Shown piece after piece: positions 45,701 through 52,547 of a stretch of 64,000 bases of DNA. A program made the translations under genes and the position numbers. This stretch comes from Vulcanimicrobiota bacterium (lineage in GTDB: Bacteria > Vulcanimicrobiota > Xenobia > Xenobiales > JADMJV01). Within the stretch, counting starts at the first letter, position 1; each line of letters opens with the position of its first letter. The notes beneath the pieces are model-generated. The model had not been told where the DNA came from, did no database searches, and saw only the letters and a program-made list of their open reading frames with translations. Location of the stretch: positions 1 to 64,000 of the forward strand of contig JAFKGI010000005.1 in NCBI GenBank assembly GCA_017307785.1, read 5' to 3'.

Positions 45701-47039
45701 CCAAAAGCTCTCGACCCTGCTCCGGCTGCTCCTGGGCGTAGGCCAGGCGAGCCCGCATGTAGAGCGCCTCGCAGTAGGGTGAGGTGCCTTCCAGCGAGCG
45801 CTTCTCCAGCTGTTCCAGCAACGGAGCCAGAATAGCCAACACCATGACCTGATTGTTTTGCGCGAATTCCAGTCGAGCCCAATGGAGAGCGTCGTCCAGC
45901 CAGGCATCCTCCCACGGAGAGGCCTCCAGGCGACCCATCAGGGCTGCCCGATAATGTTCCTGGGAAGGGGACTTGCGGGCCGCGCGCAGGTGAGCATCGG
46001 CCAGAGCTTTTTGCGGGTGACCCTCGACCAGAATGCGGTCCCAGAAAAAATCGGCCTGTTCCGGCTGGCCCTGAGCTTCGAGCGCCAGGGCCAGCTCGTG
46101 AGTCCATTCCATGCGGGTTTCCAGACTGGTTGCCAGAGCTTCAGCCCAGCCCAGGCGGGCCTGCCGCAGGCGTAGCTGGTCGGCCGGATCAGCCAGAACC
46201 ATCACATAATCGAAGAGGTCGAGATGGCCGGGCACAGGCTGCTGGAGTCGCAGCAGAGTGTCGAGGGCGATTTCCTGAGCCTGCTCACCCTGAGCTTCTT
46301 CGTAGGCCCAGCGCAGGACTTCCAGCTGTTGTTCGCCGTCGAGAATCTGATCTCGCAGCAGCTCCCGATAGCAGCCCCAGGCCTCCCCGGCCTTCCCCTG
46401 GGCGCGCAGGGCCTGGGCGAGCACCGCCTGCGTCCGCAACCAGGCGGGGCGATCCGCTTCGTTCAGCTTGAGCTGAGCACGCAAGAGCGGCTCGGCGCGC
46501 AGCCAGTCCTTTTCGGCCAGATAACTGTCAAGTTGGTGTTGGGCGGCCGCCAGGGTTTCCGGATGGTCCGGCCCGAGCAACTCGACCGACCATTGGAACA
46601 GCAACTCGCGGGCGGGAATCATCCAATCAGCCTGTAGCTCCTGAGCCAGCTGGACGGCCCGTCGCAAGTGGGGCAGCCGGGTTTCGGAGGCGCCGTTGAG
46701 GGCGCCATACCAACTGGCCCAACTGCTCAATTCCGCGGCGCTGTCCCCTTTGGCTTGCTGCAGCTGAGCCAGGGTGGCCTGCAAGTCGAGCTGCAACTCG
46801 GCGGGAGCTCCAGCCAATTCGCCGGCGTCGACTTGAAGAACCTCGGTGGCCTTTTCGTAATTGCCCTGGCGGGTCAGGCTGTTGGACCACCCGAGCAGGG
46901 TGCGCAGCCAGCGCTCATCGCGCACACTTTCGGACTCGACCTCCTCATAGGCGGAAGCGAAAAGCTCGGCCGCCTTAGCGTCGTCCCCCTCAGCAAGCGC
47001 TTGCTGAGCCGACTCAAAGTAGGTCTCCCATAAAATCAT
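39675..47039 (-). CDS. Giant kinesin-light-chain-type TPR protein (2,454 aa)
   Basis: One uninterrupted frame of 2,454 residues, with no signal peptide or membrane helix. Almost all of it is tetratricopeptide repeats of the ~42-residue kinesin-light-chain kind, such as LGNDHPDLANSLHSLGLLHR followed by an EAELHLKRALEL-like helix, with HP and AL..RE motifs repeated dozens of times. The first ~500 residues are more divergent TPRs. A disordered linker at ~1120-1320, rich in Glu, Pro, Val and Ala and ending in about nine Glu-Pro pairs, splits it in two. There is no enzyme domain. A very large intracellular scaffold is likely; partners are unknown. Confidence 0.85.
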   Translation of the reverse strand: MILWETYFESAQQALAEGDDAKAAELFASAYEEVESESVRDERWLRTLLGWSNSLTRQGNYEKATEVLQVDAGELAGAPAELQLDLQATLAQLQQAKGDSAAELSSWASWYGALNGASETRLPHLRRAVQLAQELQADWMIPARELLFQWSVELLGPDHPETLAAAQHQLDSYLAEKDWLRAEPLLRAQLKLNEADRPAWLRTQAVLAQALRAQGKAGEAWGCYRELLRDQILDGEQQLEVLRWAYEEAQGEQAQEIALDTLLRLQQPVPGHLDLFDYVMVLADPADQLRLRQARLGWAEALATSLETRMEWTHELALALEAQGQPEQADFFWDRILVEGHPQKALADAHLRAARKSPSQEHYRAALMGRLEASPWEDAWLDDALHWARLEFAQNNQVMVLAILAPLLEQLEKRSLEGTSPYCEALYMRARLAYAQEQPEQGRELLAQSFDLWQALEQPSELGLKIVHFALEQSIASRQQADYEVWAPRLEGLGVEPPPFERGFDEAAMQALHSAGEWARLEQELREALPKLGAQSPEEHFVAYLWLAESLEQQGRWEDALEFRQQSQTFLSERLGAGHVLVLRGQMQLGQCLNALSRFAEGERVLAQSVRAHEKALGADSLAVGRVLLALAESFRLQGKDNLMEAVSGRAVGLLEKHLPVGHPERLQAKRDLVQWMMDQGRFAEARQQLQFMEQEEVQAYGADHPELAVTLSQWASLETAEGDYAAAETHYRRSLDLFERGLGDSHPNVAATLNNLGQNLYRQAHYAEAASVLERALQIFDNFDAGRVSTMINLGLVWQAQQEHAKAQQWLEEALRLSQEWLGEDDLEVAFCCFTLAEVMAHQGQMAEARQFAQRALDIRERRLGALHPETSTSQAQVSNLLVRDGREGDAIPLVEGSLKIQTQALGEDHPELIPTYSTLGRLYMADQQWDKAEETLLKAIGLISRSTAQVSADLAQRISELGELRASQGDMEQAIGFSAKAVEILVEALGGHHEATDPVMLRLAKLYLQSARFKEAEACFKRVLDQRTQRLGGEDPGVALVWLELAELQLAQNRQVLAETLGKKALDLLQRRFGAEHSQLTPALEFLMRHARQHGNEAQVAAYIERLATLSEPQAEETPSSSTSPVVAVPLPDTEGQAGSVVEPDVVEVVQTPEPLVAEPVAEPVAEEPIPAEPAVVEVAAVDPVEPEPAAEEPLAEEPVAEEPVALETVSEEPMVAEEPVSEEPVVAEPALEEPALVEPDPAVEVPVHPEALEEEPVEAAPVLEAAAAAEPAVVEVAVETPEVVPVEPEPEPEPEPEPEPEPEPLTPEEEAARAALAKNWVYVKEVLTPLLATRSGVELAEILRRLSLAERHLGNRVPAEKLLLQSITLWSHEFGENHPELAESMGDLAEVSFEMGKLEQAEGLLRRATEIQVRLHGTDHAAMIPWLLRLGKIYLPHKASQALPPLQRALGLAQNRLSAHDPVHGEILWNLALAHEQAGDFEEAIGHARRRLAFPDGEEALEVQLKLAQMLLRSGQLEAATQILHKLELHVPVPGPEIEEEVKALVGNILVLEDRLEEAEPRLLEALQMRSQRLSTQHPDLRPILFNLAKLYSGREAFQQVAIFAQQALELTPASETETRMQLLSQLAPALFALDRRSEAEGLYTNWSELIVAQHGENHPAQLPALQALAKLLQKRGDSMAAQELREKAWQILSQSPQVSEAEFLLPLEELARGAMEQAAWDKAEAWLRRAYAIAEKQDGLAAARLAFALGEVFRGTGRLAEAETAIRRSLEFRQTALGAEHIETLRSLQALAEVYSAQNRFEAAQSMLSRCLDAGKQTLGDQHPSLAGFHRALGVLWSQTGRMDEAEKSLLEALALVENLSPPHPELVPTLEALGQYYQRLDQLAQAAPFYSRALDSMEQSLGPSHLAVADSLLQLGELQQRQGNFEEADKLYRRCLEIRSQKLAAQSPRLAQVRQVLAQLLQKQGQTAAARELFEQALAALWSDQGGENPQVAECLEGLGLLELQQGLYAESEARLQKALSIREKEPAERQGPTMNTHQLLARVFLESRRPEMAERSLKRALEIAQKVFGGDRPEVAACLEQLGGLYLSQGRYVASEALFDRALEIRDRSQQPQHPESGFCLLGLAQIYLAQNQLTQAWQTAETAKTIYEGVPQQPNLESAQALYLMAETLRLQGRFKESEALYQRCLEIRNKLLGNDHPEVQRGLHGLGVSLMDQGKAPQAERIFTHALRLLETKLGNDHPDLANSLHSLGLLHRSQGRGATAELHLKRALELRTKGLGSEHPDLAASLQAMAQLHLDQRNDQAAEALLKQALSIREKALRADHPALSALLLLLAGLYKSQERFSEAEPRLKRVLDQREKLLGTHHPDTAAILQELGELYLLNGQQQQAETLLKRALDIYEKRLGQEHPTILPCLHLLWKAYDAQKRTQEAAGIRSRIQLLEVTRPGS
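43120..43173. repeat. Hexanucleotide tandem repeat coding for Glu-Pro
   Basis: About nine copies of a 6-nt unit (GGTTCG/GGCTCG on the plus strand) encode a (Glu-Pro)n run at the end of the linker of the giant TPR protein. Copies near the right end are identical to each other, so the length may vary between strains. The surrounding 43180-43560 segment is a looser repeat of Glu-Glu-Pro-Val units. Confidence 0.8.
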
Positions 47040-47122
47040 GGCCGGGAGCTTCTCGATGAAAGTTTGTGGGCCTCCCTATCCCGGAAAGCAGGTAGCCGGT
47101 TGGCGGCTCCTAAGGAGAACCG

Positions 47123-47539
47123 ATGAGTAAGTTTTCTATTCAGGAACGGGTTCGCTGGAGCGATGTGGACGCCGCCGAGATTATTTTTTACGGTTCCTAC
47201 ATTCGCTTCTTCGAGTTCGCCGAGAGTGAAATGTTCCGCGAGGTCGGCTTCGCCTACGGCAGGATGTTCGAGGAACTGGACGTCTGGCTGCCACGCCGCC
47301 ACATCGAATGCGATTTTCTGGTGGCGGCCCGCCTGGACGATCTGCTGCAGGTTGCTTGCTGGGTATCCCACGTCGGGCAGACCAGCATGAAGCTATCCTT
47401 TGAAGTCACCCGACCGGAACAGGGCTCCGAAATCATCGCCACCGCCAGTTACGTGCTGGTGGCGGTGGAGCGGCATACATTCGCCAAGGTATCCCTGCCC
47501 GAGAAGCTCATTCACTCTCTGAAGGAGTACCGAGGATGA
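47123..47539 (+). CDS. Hotdog-fold acyl-CoA thioesterase (4-HBT/YbgC type)
   Basis: A 138-residue protein of the 4-hydroxybenzoyl-CoA thioesterase family, which hydrolyses acyl-CoA esters. The N-terminal motif VRWSDVDAAEIIFYGSYIRF matches the family's catalytic loop, with Asp in SDVD. The rest follows the hotdog pattern of strands around one helix. Its length is typical of YbgC-like enzymes. AAGGAGA lies about 5 nt before the ATG. The last 32 nt overlap the convergent dam-like gene. Substrate unknown. Confidence 0.85.
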   Translation: MSKFSIQERVRWSDVDAAEIIFYGSYIRFFEFAESEMFREVGFAYGRMFEELDVWLPRRHIECDFLVAARLDDLLQVACWVSHVGQTSMKLSFEVTRPEQGSEIIATASYVLVAVERHTFAKVSLPEKLIHSLKEYRG

Positions 47540-48338
47540 GCAGTTCCGCGATGGAGCTGCGTCCGGCCGCTTTGGAGTTGATGAAGCGGGGAGCCTGAAC
47601 CTCCACCTGTTGAAAATCCCGGTAGAGATTACGGATCAGTTCGCTGTCCGAGTTCGAAAGCAGAACATGGCAGCCCCGTTTGACCAACTGCTTGAACACC
47701 TCGGCCAGATGGCACTGTTGCTCCATTCCGAACTGGTCCTTGGTGTAACTGGTAAAATTAGAAGTCGCGTTGAGGGGCTGGTAGGGCGGATCGAAGTAGA
47801 CGAAATCGCCTTTGCGAGCGGCTAGAGCGGCATCATCGAAGCTCTTGTTCCACAGTTGCACCCCCTTGAGGGCGGCGTGGGCTGGGCGAATCTTGTCCTC
47901 CTGGACAATCGAGGGGTCTTTGTAGCGCCCGATGGGCACGTTGAAACCGCCCGAGGCATTCACTCGGTAAAGCCCGTTGTAGCAGGTCTTGTTCAGATAG
48001 ATCAGCCGGGCTGCTCGCTCCAGAGGCTGCTCGGGCCGGTCCGCCCGAACCTGGTAATAGTAATCCGTGCTGTGTTGCGTCGCCATCTCGCGCAGGCGTT
48101 CCAGCAAAGGCTCCGGCTGCTGTTGAACGACCTGATAGCAATTGATCAGCTCCTCGTTCGAGTCATTGAGAGTGGCCGGAAACTTGGTGCCCCTGTGGTT
48201 GCGCAGCCAGAAAAAAACGGCGGCGCCTCCCGCGAAGGGCTCGAAATAGCGTTTGAACTGGGTGGGCAGATAGGGCTCATACTGGGACAGCAGACGCCCT
48301 TTACCGCCGGCCCATTTGACGATGGGGGTCGCGAGCAT
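47508..48338 (-). CDS. dam: DNA adenine methylase (Dam/D12 class)
   Basis: A 276-residue N6-adenine methyltransferase of the D12 class; its closest well-known relatives methylate GATC. Motifs are VKWAGGKGRLL near residue 8, FEPFAGGAAVFFWL near residue 33 (S-adenosylmethionine binding), NDSNEELINCYQ, and the catalytic DPPY in FVYFDPPYQPL near residue 180. No restriction endonuclease lies nearby, so it seems to be a solitary methylase. AAAGG precedes the ATG. The upstream gap holds two CRP-like palindromes shared with the PilZ-like gene. Confidence 0.92.
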   Translation of the reverse strand: MLATPIVKWAGGKGRLLSQYEPYLPTQFKRYFEPFAGGAAVFFWLRNHRGTKFPATLNDSNEELINCYQVVQQQPEPLLERLREMATQHSTDYYYQVRADRPEQPLERAARLIYLNKTCYNGLYRVNASGGFNVPIGRYKDPSIVQEDKIRPAHAALKGVQLWNKSFDDAALAARKGDFVYFDPPYQPLNATSNFTSYTKDQFGMEQQCHLAEVFKQLVKRGCHVLLSNSDSELIRNLYRDFQQVEVQAPRFINSKAAGRSSIAELLILGTPSESE

Positions 48339-48387
48339 GGCCGTGCCTTTGGGGTTGGCAAGGAGGAACCCTTGAAAAAATCATGCA

Positions 48388-48401
48388 GTGACTTCAGTCA
48401 C
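48388..48401. promoter_or_regulatory. CRP-like palindrome, upstream site
   Basis: GTGA-N6-TCAC (GTGACTTCAGTCAC). It has the same spacing as the CRP/FNR-family half-sites and its centre is 17 bp from the stronger site at 48404-48419. Confidence 0.45.
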
Positions 48402-48403
48402 GA

Positions 48404-48419
48404 TGTGAAACAGATCACA
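48404..48419. promoter_or_regulatory. Perfect CRP-type site
   Basis: TGTGA-AACAGA-TCACA, an exact match to the E. coli CRP core TGTGA-N6-TCACA. Its centre lies at about -41 to -43 from the start predicted by the -10 element at 48442, the position of a class II CRP-activated promoter. It lies in the divergent gap between the dam-like and PilZ-like genes. Confidence 0.6.
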
Positions 48420-48438
48420 GACCTGAGCGCAGTTGAAC

Positions 48439-48447
48439 TGTAATACT
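48439..48447 (+). promoter_or_regulatory. Extended -10 promoter element
   Basis: TG-T-AATACT resembles an extended -10 (TGnTATAAT, four of six core bases). No -35 match is present, which fits an activator-dependent promoter. Transcription would start near 48454, about 66 nt before the PilZ-like start codon. Confidence 0.4.
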
Positions 48448-48519
48448 GACATCAGAAGTAGAGGCACGCGGGTAATCACACTACCCTCAGATGCTGAGTC
48501 TCGGAGGATGCACACAGCA

Positions 48520-49005
48520 ATGGCAAAAGAACTCCCCTTTTTCCGCGCCCTGAACCTGAAGGCGCTTTTCGGCCGCAAGAATCCGCAAAAAGCCAGCGAG
48601 AAAACCCTGGCTCCGACCACCAGCGGACGTCTCCGCAGCATCCTCCCCGTGATCGCTTACCGCAGTGGAAGTGACCAGGCGCTCCGCTTGCTGTGCGGTC
48701 GCCTCACCACCTCGGGAATGATTTTCCGCACCACCACCCTCGTCAAAGAAGACGAGTGCCTCGAACTCGAGTTCTTGCTGCAGGGCATCGGCCAGATGAA
48801 GGTGATGGGTCAAGTCAAATTTGTGGCCCTGGCCTCCGAAGTTCAGACCGAAGCGCCTCCCAGCCAGAGCTCGCTGGGCATCGTGAAACCCATCAAATGT
48901 TACAGCGGTCAGTTGGAACTGTGGGCCACTCCCTCTCAACAAGAGCAGATCGTCGGCTACCTGACCCGTCAACACGACCAGGCTAGAATTTCCGCCGGAA
49001 TCTAA
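48520..49005 (+). CDS. PilZ-like protein
   Basis: A 161-residue soluble protein. After a basic N-terminus, residues ~35-110 follow the order of strands in PilZ domains (a strand, LRLLCGRLTTSGMIF, a hydrophilic turn, CLELEFLLQGIGQMKVMGQV). The RxxxR and D/NxSxxG c-di-GMP motifs are not clearly present, so binding of c-di-GMP is doubtful. ATG 48520 is 12 nt from GGAGG; ATG 48508 directly abuts that site and is less likely. It is ended by a strong terminator and preceded by CRP-like sites. The PilZ label is tentative. Confidence 0.5.
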   Translation: MAKELPFFRALNLKALFGRKNPQKASEKTLAPTTSGRLRSILPVIAYRSGSDQALRLLCGRLTTSGMIFRTTTLVKEDECLELEFLLQGIGQMKVMGQVKFVALASEVQTEAPPSQSSLGIVKPIKCYSGQLELWATPSQQEQIVGYLTRQHDQARISAGI

Positions 49006-49026
49006 CCCGACCCGACCTCCTCCGAC

Positions 49027-49053
49027 AGGCAGAGAGCAATCTCTGCCTTTTTT
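49027..49053 (+). terminator. Rho-independent terminator
   Basis: A 9-bp perfect stem AGGCAGAGA / TCTCTGCCT with a GCAA tetraloop, followed by a T run. It ends the PilZ-like transcript; the tail touches the stop codon of the convergent hydrolase gene. Confidence 0.93.
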
Positions 49054-49837
49054 ATTTCCAGTCGAGACGAGAGAGCCAGGCCTCCAGGTGGGCGCGTACG
49101 ACCTGAGGACTCTCCCACATGCAGACGTGGGCGCCATCCTCGATTACATGGGATACGGCTCCCGGAATCTGCGAGGCCATTTTCAGGCTGGACCGCCAGG
49201 GGATCAGCGAATCCCGTTTGCCGGCCAGCACCAGAGTGGGGACCTGACTGCGAGAATAGAGACTCCAATTGTTCCAGGCCGGAAGAGTGTCCCAGAGCAG
49301 GTCGTGAGCCACCCGACCGTGACAGGAAATCCAGTAGGGGTCAATCTGAGCCACCCAATGGGAGAAGCGGGCAAAGAGCTTGAGGAAGCGAAAAAGCGGC
49401 CCCTGCGGTATCGCTCCCGCCGTGTTCAGCAACGCCAGGCCGCGCACTTGCGCTCCGAGGCGGTCGGCCACCAGGCTGGCCAGACAGCCGCCAAAGGAGT
49501 GGCCGATGATGCCGAAGGGGCCGGGAATGCGGGCCGCCACCACGGCCAGGACATCTTCCACAAAGTCCTCGATACGGCTCGTGCCGGGCCACGGCGACAG
49601 ACCGTGGCCGCGTAAATCCAACGAGACAATTCGATAATGCAGCTGCAGCCATTCGATCTGAAGACGAAAATTATGCCAGCTGCCGGCGGCACCGTGAAGC
49701 AGCAACAAGGTCGGTGCGTCGTCCCGGCCGGCCTCGAAGACGTGCAGCCAGTGCCCCGGAGGAGCCTCCAGGCGCAATCGGGAAAATCGCCAGGGAGGCG
49801 CTTCAACCACGTGATTCACGGGCTTTTCTATTCGCAC
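49052..49837 (-). CDS. Alpha/beta hydrolase
   Basis: A 261-residue soluble alpha/beta hydrolase. LLLLHGAAGSWHNFR is the oxyanion loop, LDLRGHGLSPWP follows, and the nucleophile elbow is GIIGHSFGGCLA near residue 115. The acid is probably in VLAGKRDSLIPW and the catalytic histidine in VIEDGAHVCMWESP. The pattern fits esterases and C-C hydrolases; the substrate cannot be named. It starts at GTG, with only a weak AGG upstream. Confidence 0.87.
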   Translation of the reverse strand: MRIEKPVNHVVEAPPWRFSRLRLEAPPGHWLHVFEAGRDDAPTLLLLHGAAGSWHNFRLQIEWLQLHYRIVSLDLRGHGLSPWPGTSRIEDFVEDVLAVVAARIPGPFGIIGHSFGGCLASLVADRLGAQVRGLALLNTAGAIPQGPLFRFLKLFARFSHWVAQIDPYWISCHGRVAHDLLWDTLPAWNNWSLYSRSQVPTLVLAGKRDSLIPWRSSLKMASQIPGAVSHVIEDGAHVCMWESPQVVRAHLEAWLSRLDWK

Positions 49838-49858
49838 GGAGAGCAGCCTGACCTTTTC

Positions 49859-49887
49859 GTTAACAATTTGGCCACATTTGTTAACAA
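49859..49887. promoter_or_regulatory. Two GTTAACAA direct repeats
   Basis: GTTAACAA occurs at 49859-49866 and 49880-49887, 21 bp apart (two helical turns). Each core GTTAAC is a palindrome. They lie between the divergent hydrolase and HU genes, about 105 nt before the HU start. They resemble the GTTAAC boxes at 34042-34090. Confidence 0.4.
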
Positions 49888-49990
49888 ACCGAAAGGCAGA
49901 AGGAGTTGCATAGTGGTTGCTTTAACCTGAGCGCCTGCAACGGTGTTACGTGGGCAACACCAAGTATTTCATTGAAAGGGAGAATCCCCC

Positions 49991-50278
49991 GTGAATAAAA
50001 CCGAGTTGGTGAAAGAATTAGCCAAGCATACCGATCTGTCCCAGGCCAAGGCCGCGGAAGTCGTCGATGCTCTGTTTGATGCAGAAAAGGGCATGATCGC
50101 AAATCAACTGAGAGCTGGCGACAAGCTGGTAATCCCCGGCTTCGGATCCTTCTTCGCCCGTAAGCGCGAAGAGCGCGAAGCTCGCAACCCGGCCACCGGC
50201 AAAACGATCAAAGTTCCCGCCAAGAACTATCCCGTTTTCAAGCCCGGCAAGACGCTCAAAGAAACTTGCGAAAAGTAA
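49991..50278 (+). CDS. HU-family DNA-binding protein
   Basis: A 95-residue histone-like protein that binds and bends DNA as a dimer. MNKTELVKELAKHTDLSQ begins the dimer helices. The beta arm includes IPGFGSFFARKREERE, then RNPATGKTIKVPAK with the conserved proline at the tip, and KPGKTLKE at the C-terminus. GGGAG lies 8 nt before a GTG start. It is a single-gene unit ended by a strong terminator. IHF subunits are less likely because of the length and arm sequence. Confidence 0.95.
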   Translation: MNKTELVKELAKHTDLSQAKAAEVVDALFDAEKGMIANQLRAGDKLVIPGFGSFFARKREEREARNPATGKTIKVPAKNYPVFKPGKTLKETCEK

Positions 50279-50300
50279 ATCCAGACTCGTCTGGTAAAAG

Positions 50301-50335
50301 GGAAGAGGCCCGAGTCTTTCGGGCCTCTTCCTTTT
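50301..50335 (+). terminator. Rho-independent terminator
   Basis: A 13-bp stem GGAAGAGGCCCGA / TCGGGCCTCTTCC with a 5-nt loop and TTTT tail, just after the HU gene. Confidence 0.93.
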
Positions 50336-50373
50336 CTGCAGGTTTTTCTCAGAGGCGAAGGCAACCTTAAGGA

Positions 50374-51618
50374 ATGGGGAATCGGGCGTCGCGACGGGGT
50401 CTGTCCTTGCTGGAAGTGCAGGTTTCACTGCTGCTTTTGCTGCTGGTCTGCCTTTACTTAATGTCCCTTTTCGCTTCCGGCCAGCGCCACGCCCGGCGCT
50501 CGATCGATTATTCCAAGTGCACCATGTTGGCCCATCGCCGACTGGAAGAAGCCAGGACGGTTCCCTTCGAAAAGCTGGCCCCGGGTCTGCGTCAGGAGAG
50601 CGAGCCGAATCCGGGCTTCAACACCACCCTGAGCCTGACTCCCTTTGAGGACGGGCTCTACACCCTTCAGGTGGAGGCGGTCGCCCCGAGCGGCGCCCTG
50701 GCCAGAGCTTTCTGCCTGACCTCCGACCCGGCCATTCCCTTTGGAGGGGTCATCAGCGATGAGTTTGCCCACAAAGTGGCCTGGGTCAACGGCCCTGACT
50801 TGATGGGATGGGACGACCAGACCAATACCTCCAGCAATCTGGGAGCGGTCGGGGACGCCCGAAGCGGCGGAGGCCTGGCCGGCCGTCCGGGCAGCAATTT
50901 TTTCTGGCGCGGAGGCGGCAAAGAGTCCCCCGTGTCCTTTCTGGAAACCCTCCCCTCCCCCGGCACCTGGAGCGCGGCACTGCCCGCCACCGTGGCGGCC
51001 GTGGACAATCAGCGCGCCCTGTCCCTCTTTACCGGACTGGCCACCGACCGGGGCACCGGGCGGTTAGTCGCCGCCGACGTGACCAATCGGGGCCTCTGGT
51101 TCAGCAATGGCAGCGCCTGGAGCAGCGCCCAGGTCAGCCGACCGCAGAATCCACCTCTGGGGCGGCCGGCGGGGATCGTCTGCGACCCCGCTATGAGCCT
51201 GGTCTGGATCGCCGACACGGACTTTCAATGCCTGCGCAAGCTCCTCAGTCCGGAAGGTTCGGCTGCCTATCCGGCCGCCGACCTGGAGAGCGCGGGCAGC
51301 CTGGGCAACTGGCATCGCAAGCGCTTCAGGCCCCCGGCCACGCTGGGCATGGGCTCTCCCGTCGGCCTGGCCATGGATGCTCAGGGCTGGGCCGTCTTCG
51401 TCCATGACCGTGCCCGCCTGTATCGCTTTGTCGACGGCACCGGCGACTGGGCCGTGCTCGGCGAGTTTCCCCCGGAATTGCGCCAGGATCTCCCCTCAGG
51501 GATGACCACCGACCGGTTCGGTACTGTCTTCTTTGTGACCACCGAACGAGGCTCGCTGTGGAAAATCCGGCCGCCCGTCGGGGCCACCCCTCTGGTGGCG
51601 ACCAAATTGTGGCCTTAG
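50374..51618 (+). CDS. Pseudopilin-like protein with C-terminal propeller-like region
   Basis: A 414-residue protein. The N-terminus is a class III (type IV pilin) signal: RRG then LSLLEVQVSLLLLLLV, with the prepilin peptidase cut after Gly9 and Glu at +5. A hydrophobic helix follows (~10-32). From ~190 on there are repeats such as GLATDRGTGRLVAADVTNRG, GIVCDPAMSLVWIADTDFQ and GLAMDAQGWAVFV, which resemble NHL/YVTN beta-propeller blades. No pilus or secretion genes are adjacent. The DHH gene overlaps its 3' end by 10 nt. Probably assembled into or near a pilus-like fibre; function unknown. Confidence 0.75.
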   Translation: MGNRASRRGLSLLEVQVSLLLLLLVCLYLMSLFASGQRHARRSIDYSKCTMLAHRRLEEARTVPFEKLAPGLRQESEPNPGFNTTLSLTPFEDGLYTLQVEAVAPSGALARAFCLTSDPAIPFGGVISDEFAHKVAWVNGPDLMGWDDQTNTSSNLGAVGDARSGGGLAGRPGSNFFWRGGGKESPVSFLETLPSPGTWSAALPATVAAVDNQRALSLFTGLATDRGTGRLVAADVTNRGLWFSNGSAWSSAQVSRPQNPPLGRPAGIVCDPAMSLVWIADTDFQCLRKLLSPEGSAAYPAADLESAGSLGNWHRKRFRPPATLGMGSPVGLAMDAQGWAVFVHDRARLYRFVDGTGDWAVLGEFPPELRQDLPSGMTTDRFGTVFFVTTERGSLWKIRPPVGATPLVATKLWP

Positions 51619-52547
51619 AAGAATGGCTGGCTCGCCATCCCGGACCCGCGACCGCCCTTCACGACTTTGACGCGGACGGGTTAGCCGCCGCGGCTCTCTG
51701 GAAACTACGCCTGGGAGGCACCACCCAGGTGGTCCGCACCCGGCAAAACCTACCGGAGTTGGCCAATCCGGCTGAATCGGTCTTCCTCCTCGACCTGAGC
51801 TGTCCGGAGGACCGATTTCCCTGGGAGCTGCCGACCGTGGTCATCGACCATCATCCCCTGCCGCAGCGCCCGCCCGCGCAAACTCTACTGATCCACGACA
51901 CGGCACGCTGCAGCGCCTGGCTGACTTATGAGGCTCTCTGGCCCGAGGACTCGCCCCATGCCTGGATTGCCGCCCTGGGAATCTTGAGCGACCTGGGGGA
52001 TTCGATGCCCAGCCCCCTGTTGCAAAGCCAGCTGGAACGCTGGGGAATGAATCCTTTGCGCCAGCTGACCTCGCTGATCAACAGCGCCCATCGAGCCGCC
52101 GGCGACTGCGACCAGGCCTTGCTGGCCCTGCTCGGCCACCACTCGCCTTCCGAGATGTTGCGTTCCGACCATCCTTCGCTCGTCTATCTCCGCGAATGTC
52201 AACGCAAGGTGCGCAAGCGGTTGGGCCAGGCCAAGCAGATTTCTCCGGTCAAGCGTGGTCGGATTGCCCTGGTGCAGTTCGAAAGCGACTGTCCCGTACA
52301 GTCGGTCATCGCCCAGATCTGGAAGTCACGTCTGGCCGAACACGTGGTGCTGGTGGCCAACCGGCGCAGCGATACAGCCGAGGTGCAGATCTCGGCACGC
52401 AGCAGGGGAGCGCTGGACGCAGGCAAAATCCTGGCCCAAATCGGCTTGACGGTGCGTGGCCACGCTCAATCGGCGGGAGCCGTCCTCAAGCCCGAGCAGT
52501 GGGAGCAGATTCTGGAAAACTTTTATGCGTATCCTCATCAGCGGTAA
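51609..52547 (+). CDS. DHH-family phosphoesterase
   Basis: A 312-residue enzyme with the DHH/DHHA1 architecture of RecJ, NrnA and related nucleases. The N-terminal domain has LHDFDADGLAAAAL near residue 20 and the signature IDHHPLP near residue 80, followed by GILSDLGDSM. The DHHA1 domain (~220-312) has SARSRGALDAGKIL and VRGHAQSAGAVL. Likely a 5'-3' exonuclease or oligonucleotide/cyclic-dinucleotide phosphatase; a RecJ role is not assured as it is short. The start is probably GTG 51609, overlapping the previous gene. Confidence 0.83.
   Translation: MALEEWLARHPGPATALHDFDADGLAAAALWKLRLGGTTQVVRTRQNLPELANPAESVFLLDLSCPEDRFPWELPTVVIDHHPLPQRPPAQTLLIHDTARCSAWLTYEALWPEDSPHAWIAALGILSDLGDSMPSPLLQSQLERWGMNPLRQLTSLINSAHRAAGDCDQALLALLGHHSPSEMLRSDHPSLVYLRECQRKVRKRLGQAKQISPVKRGRIALVQFESDCPVQSVIAQIWKSRLAEHVVLVANRRSDTAEVQISARSRGALDAGKILAQIGLTVRGHAQSAGAVLKPEQWEQILENFYAYPHQR

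Noticed and set aside
48372..48443. A 23-codon ORF from TTG with AAGGAGG upstream, spanning the CRP-like palindromes.
   Set aside because: It would place the operators and promoter inside coding sequence, is very short, and has no other support.
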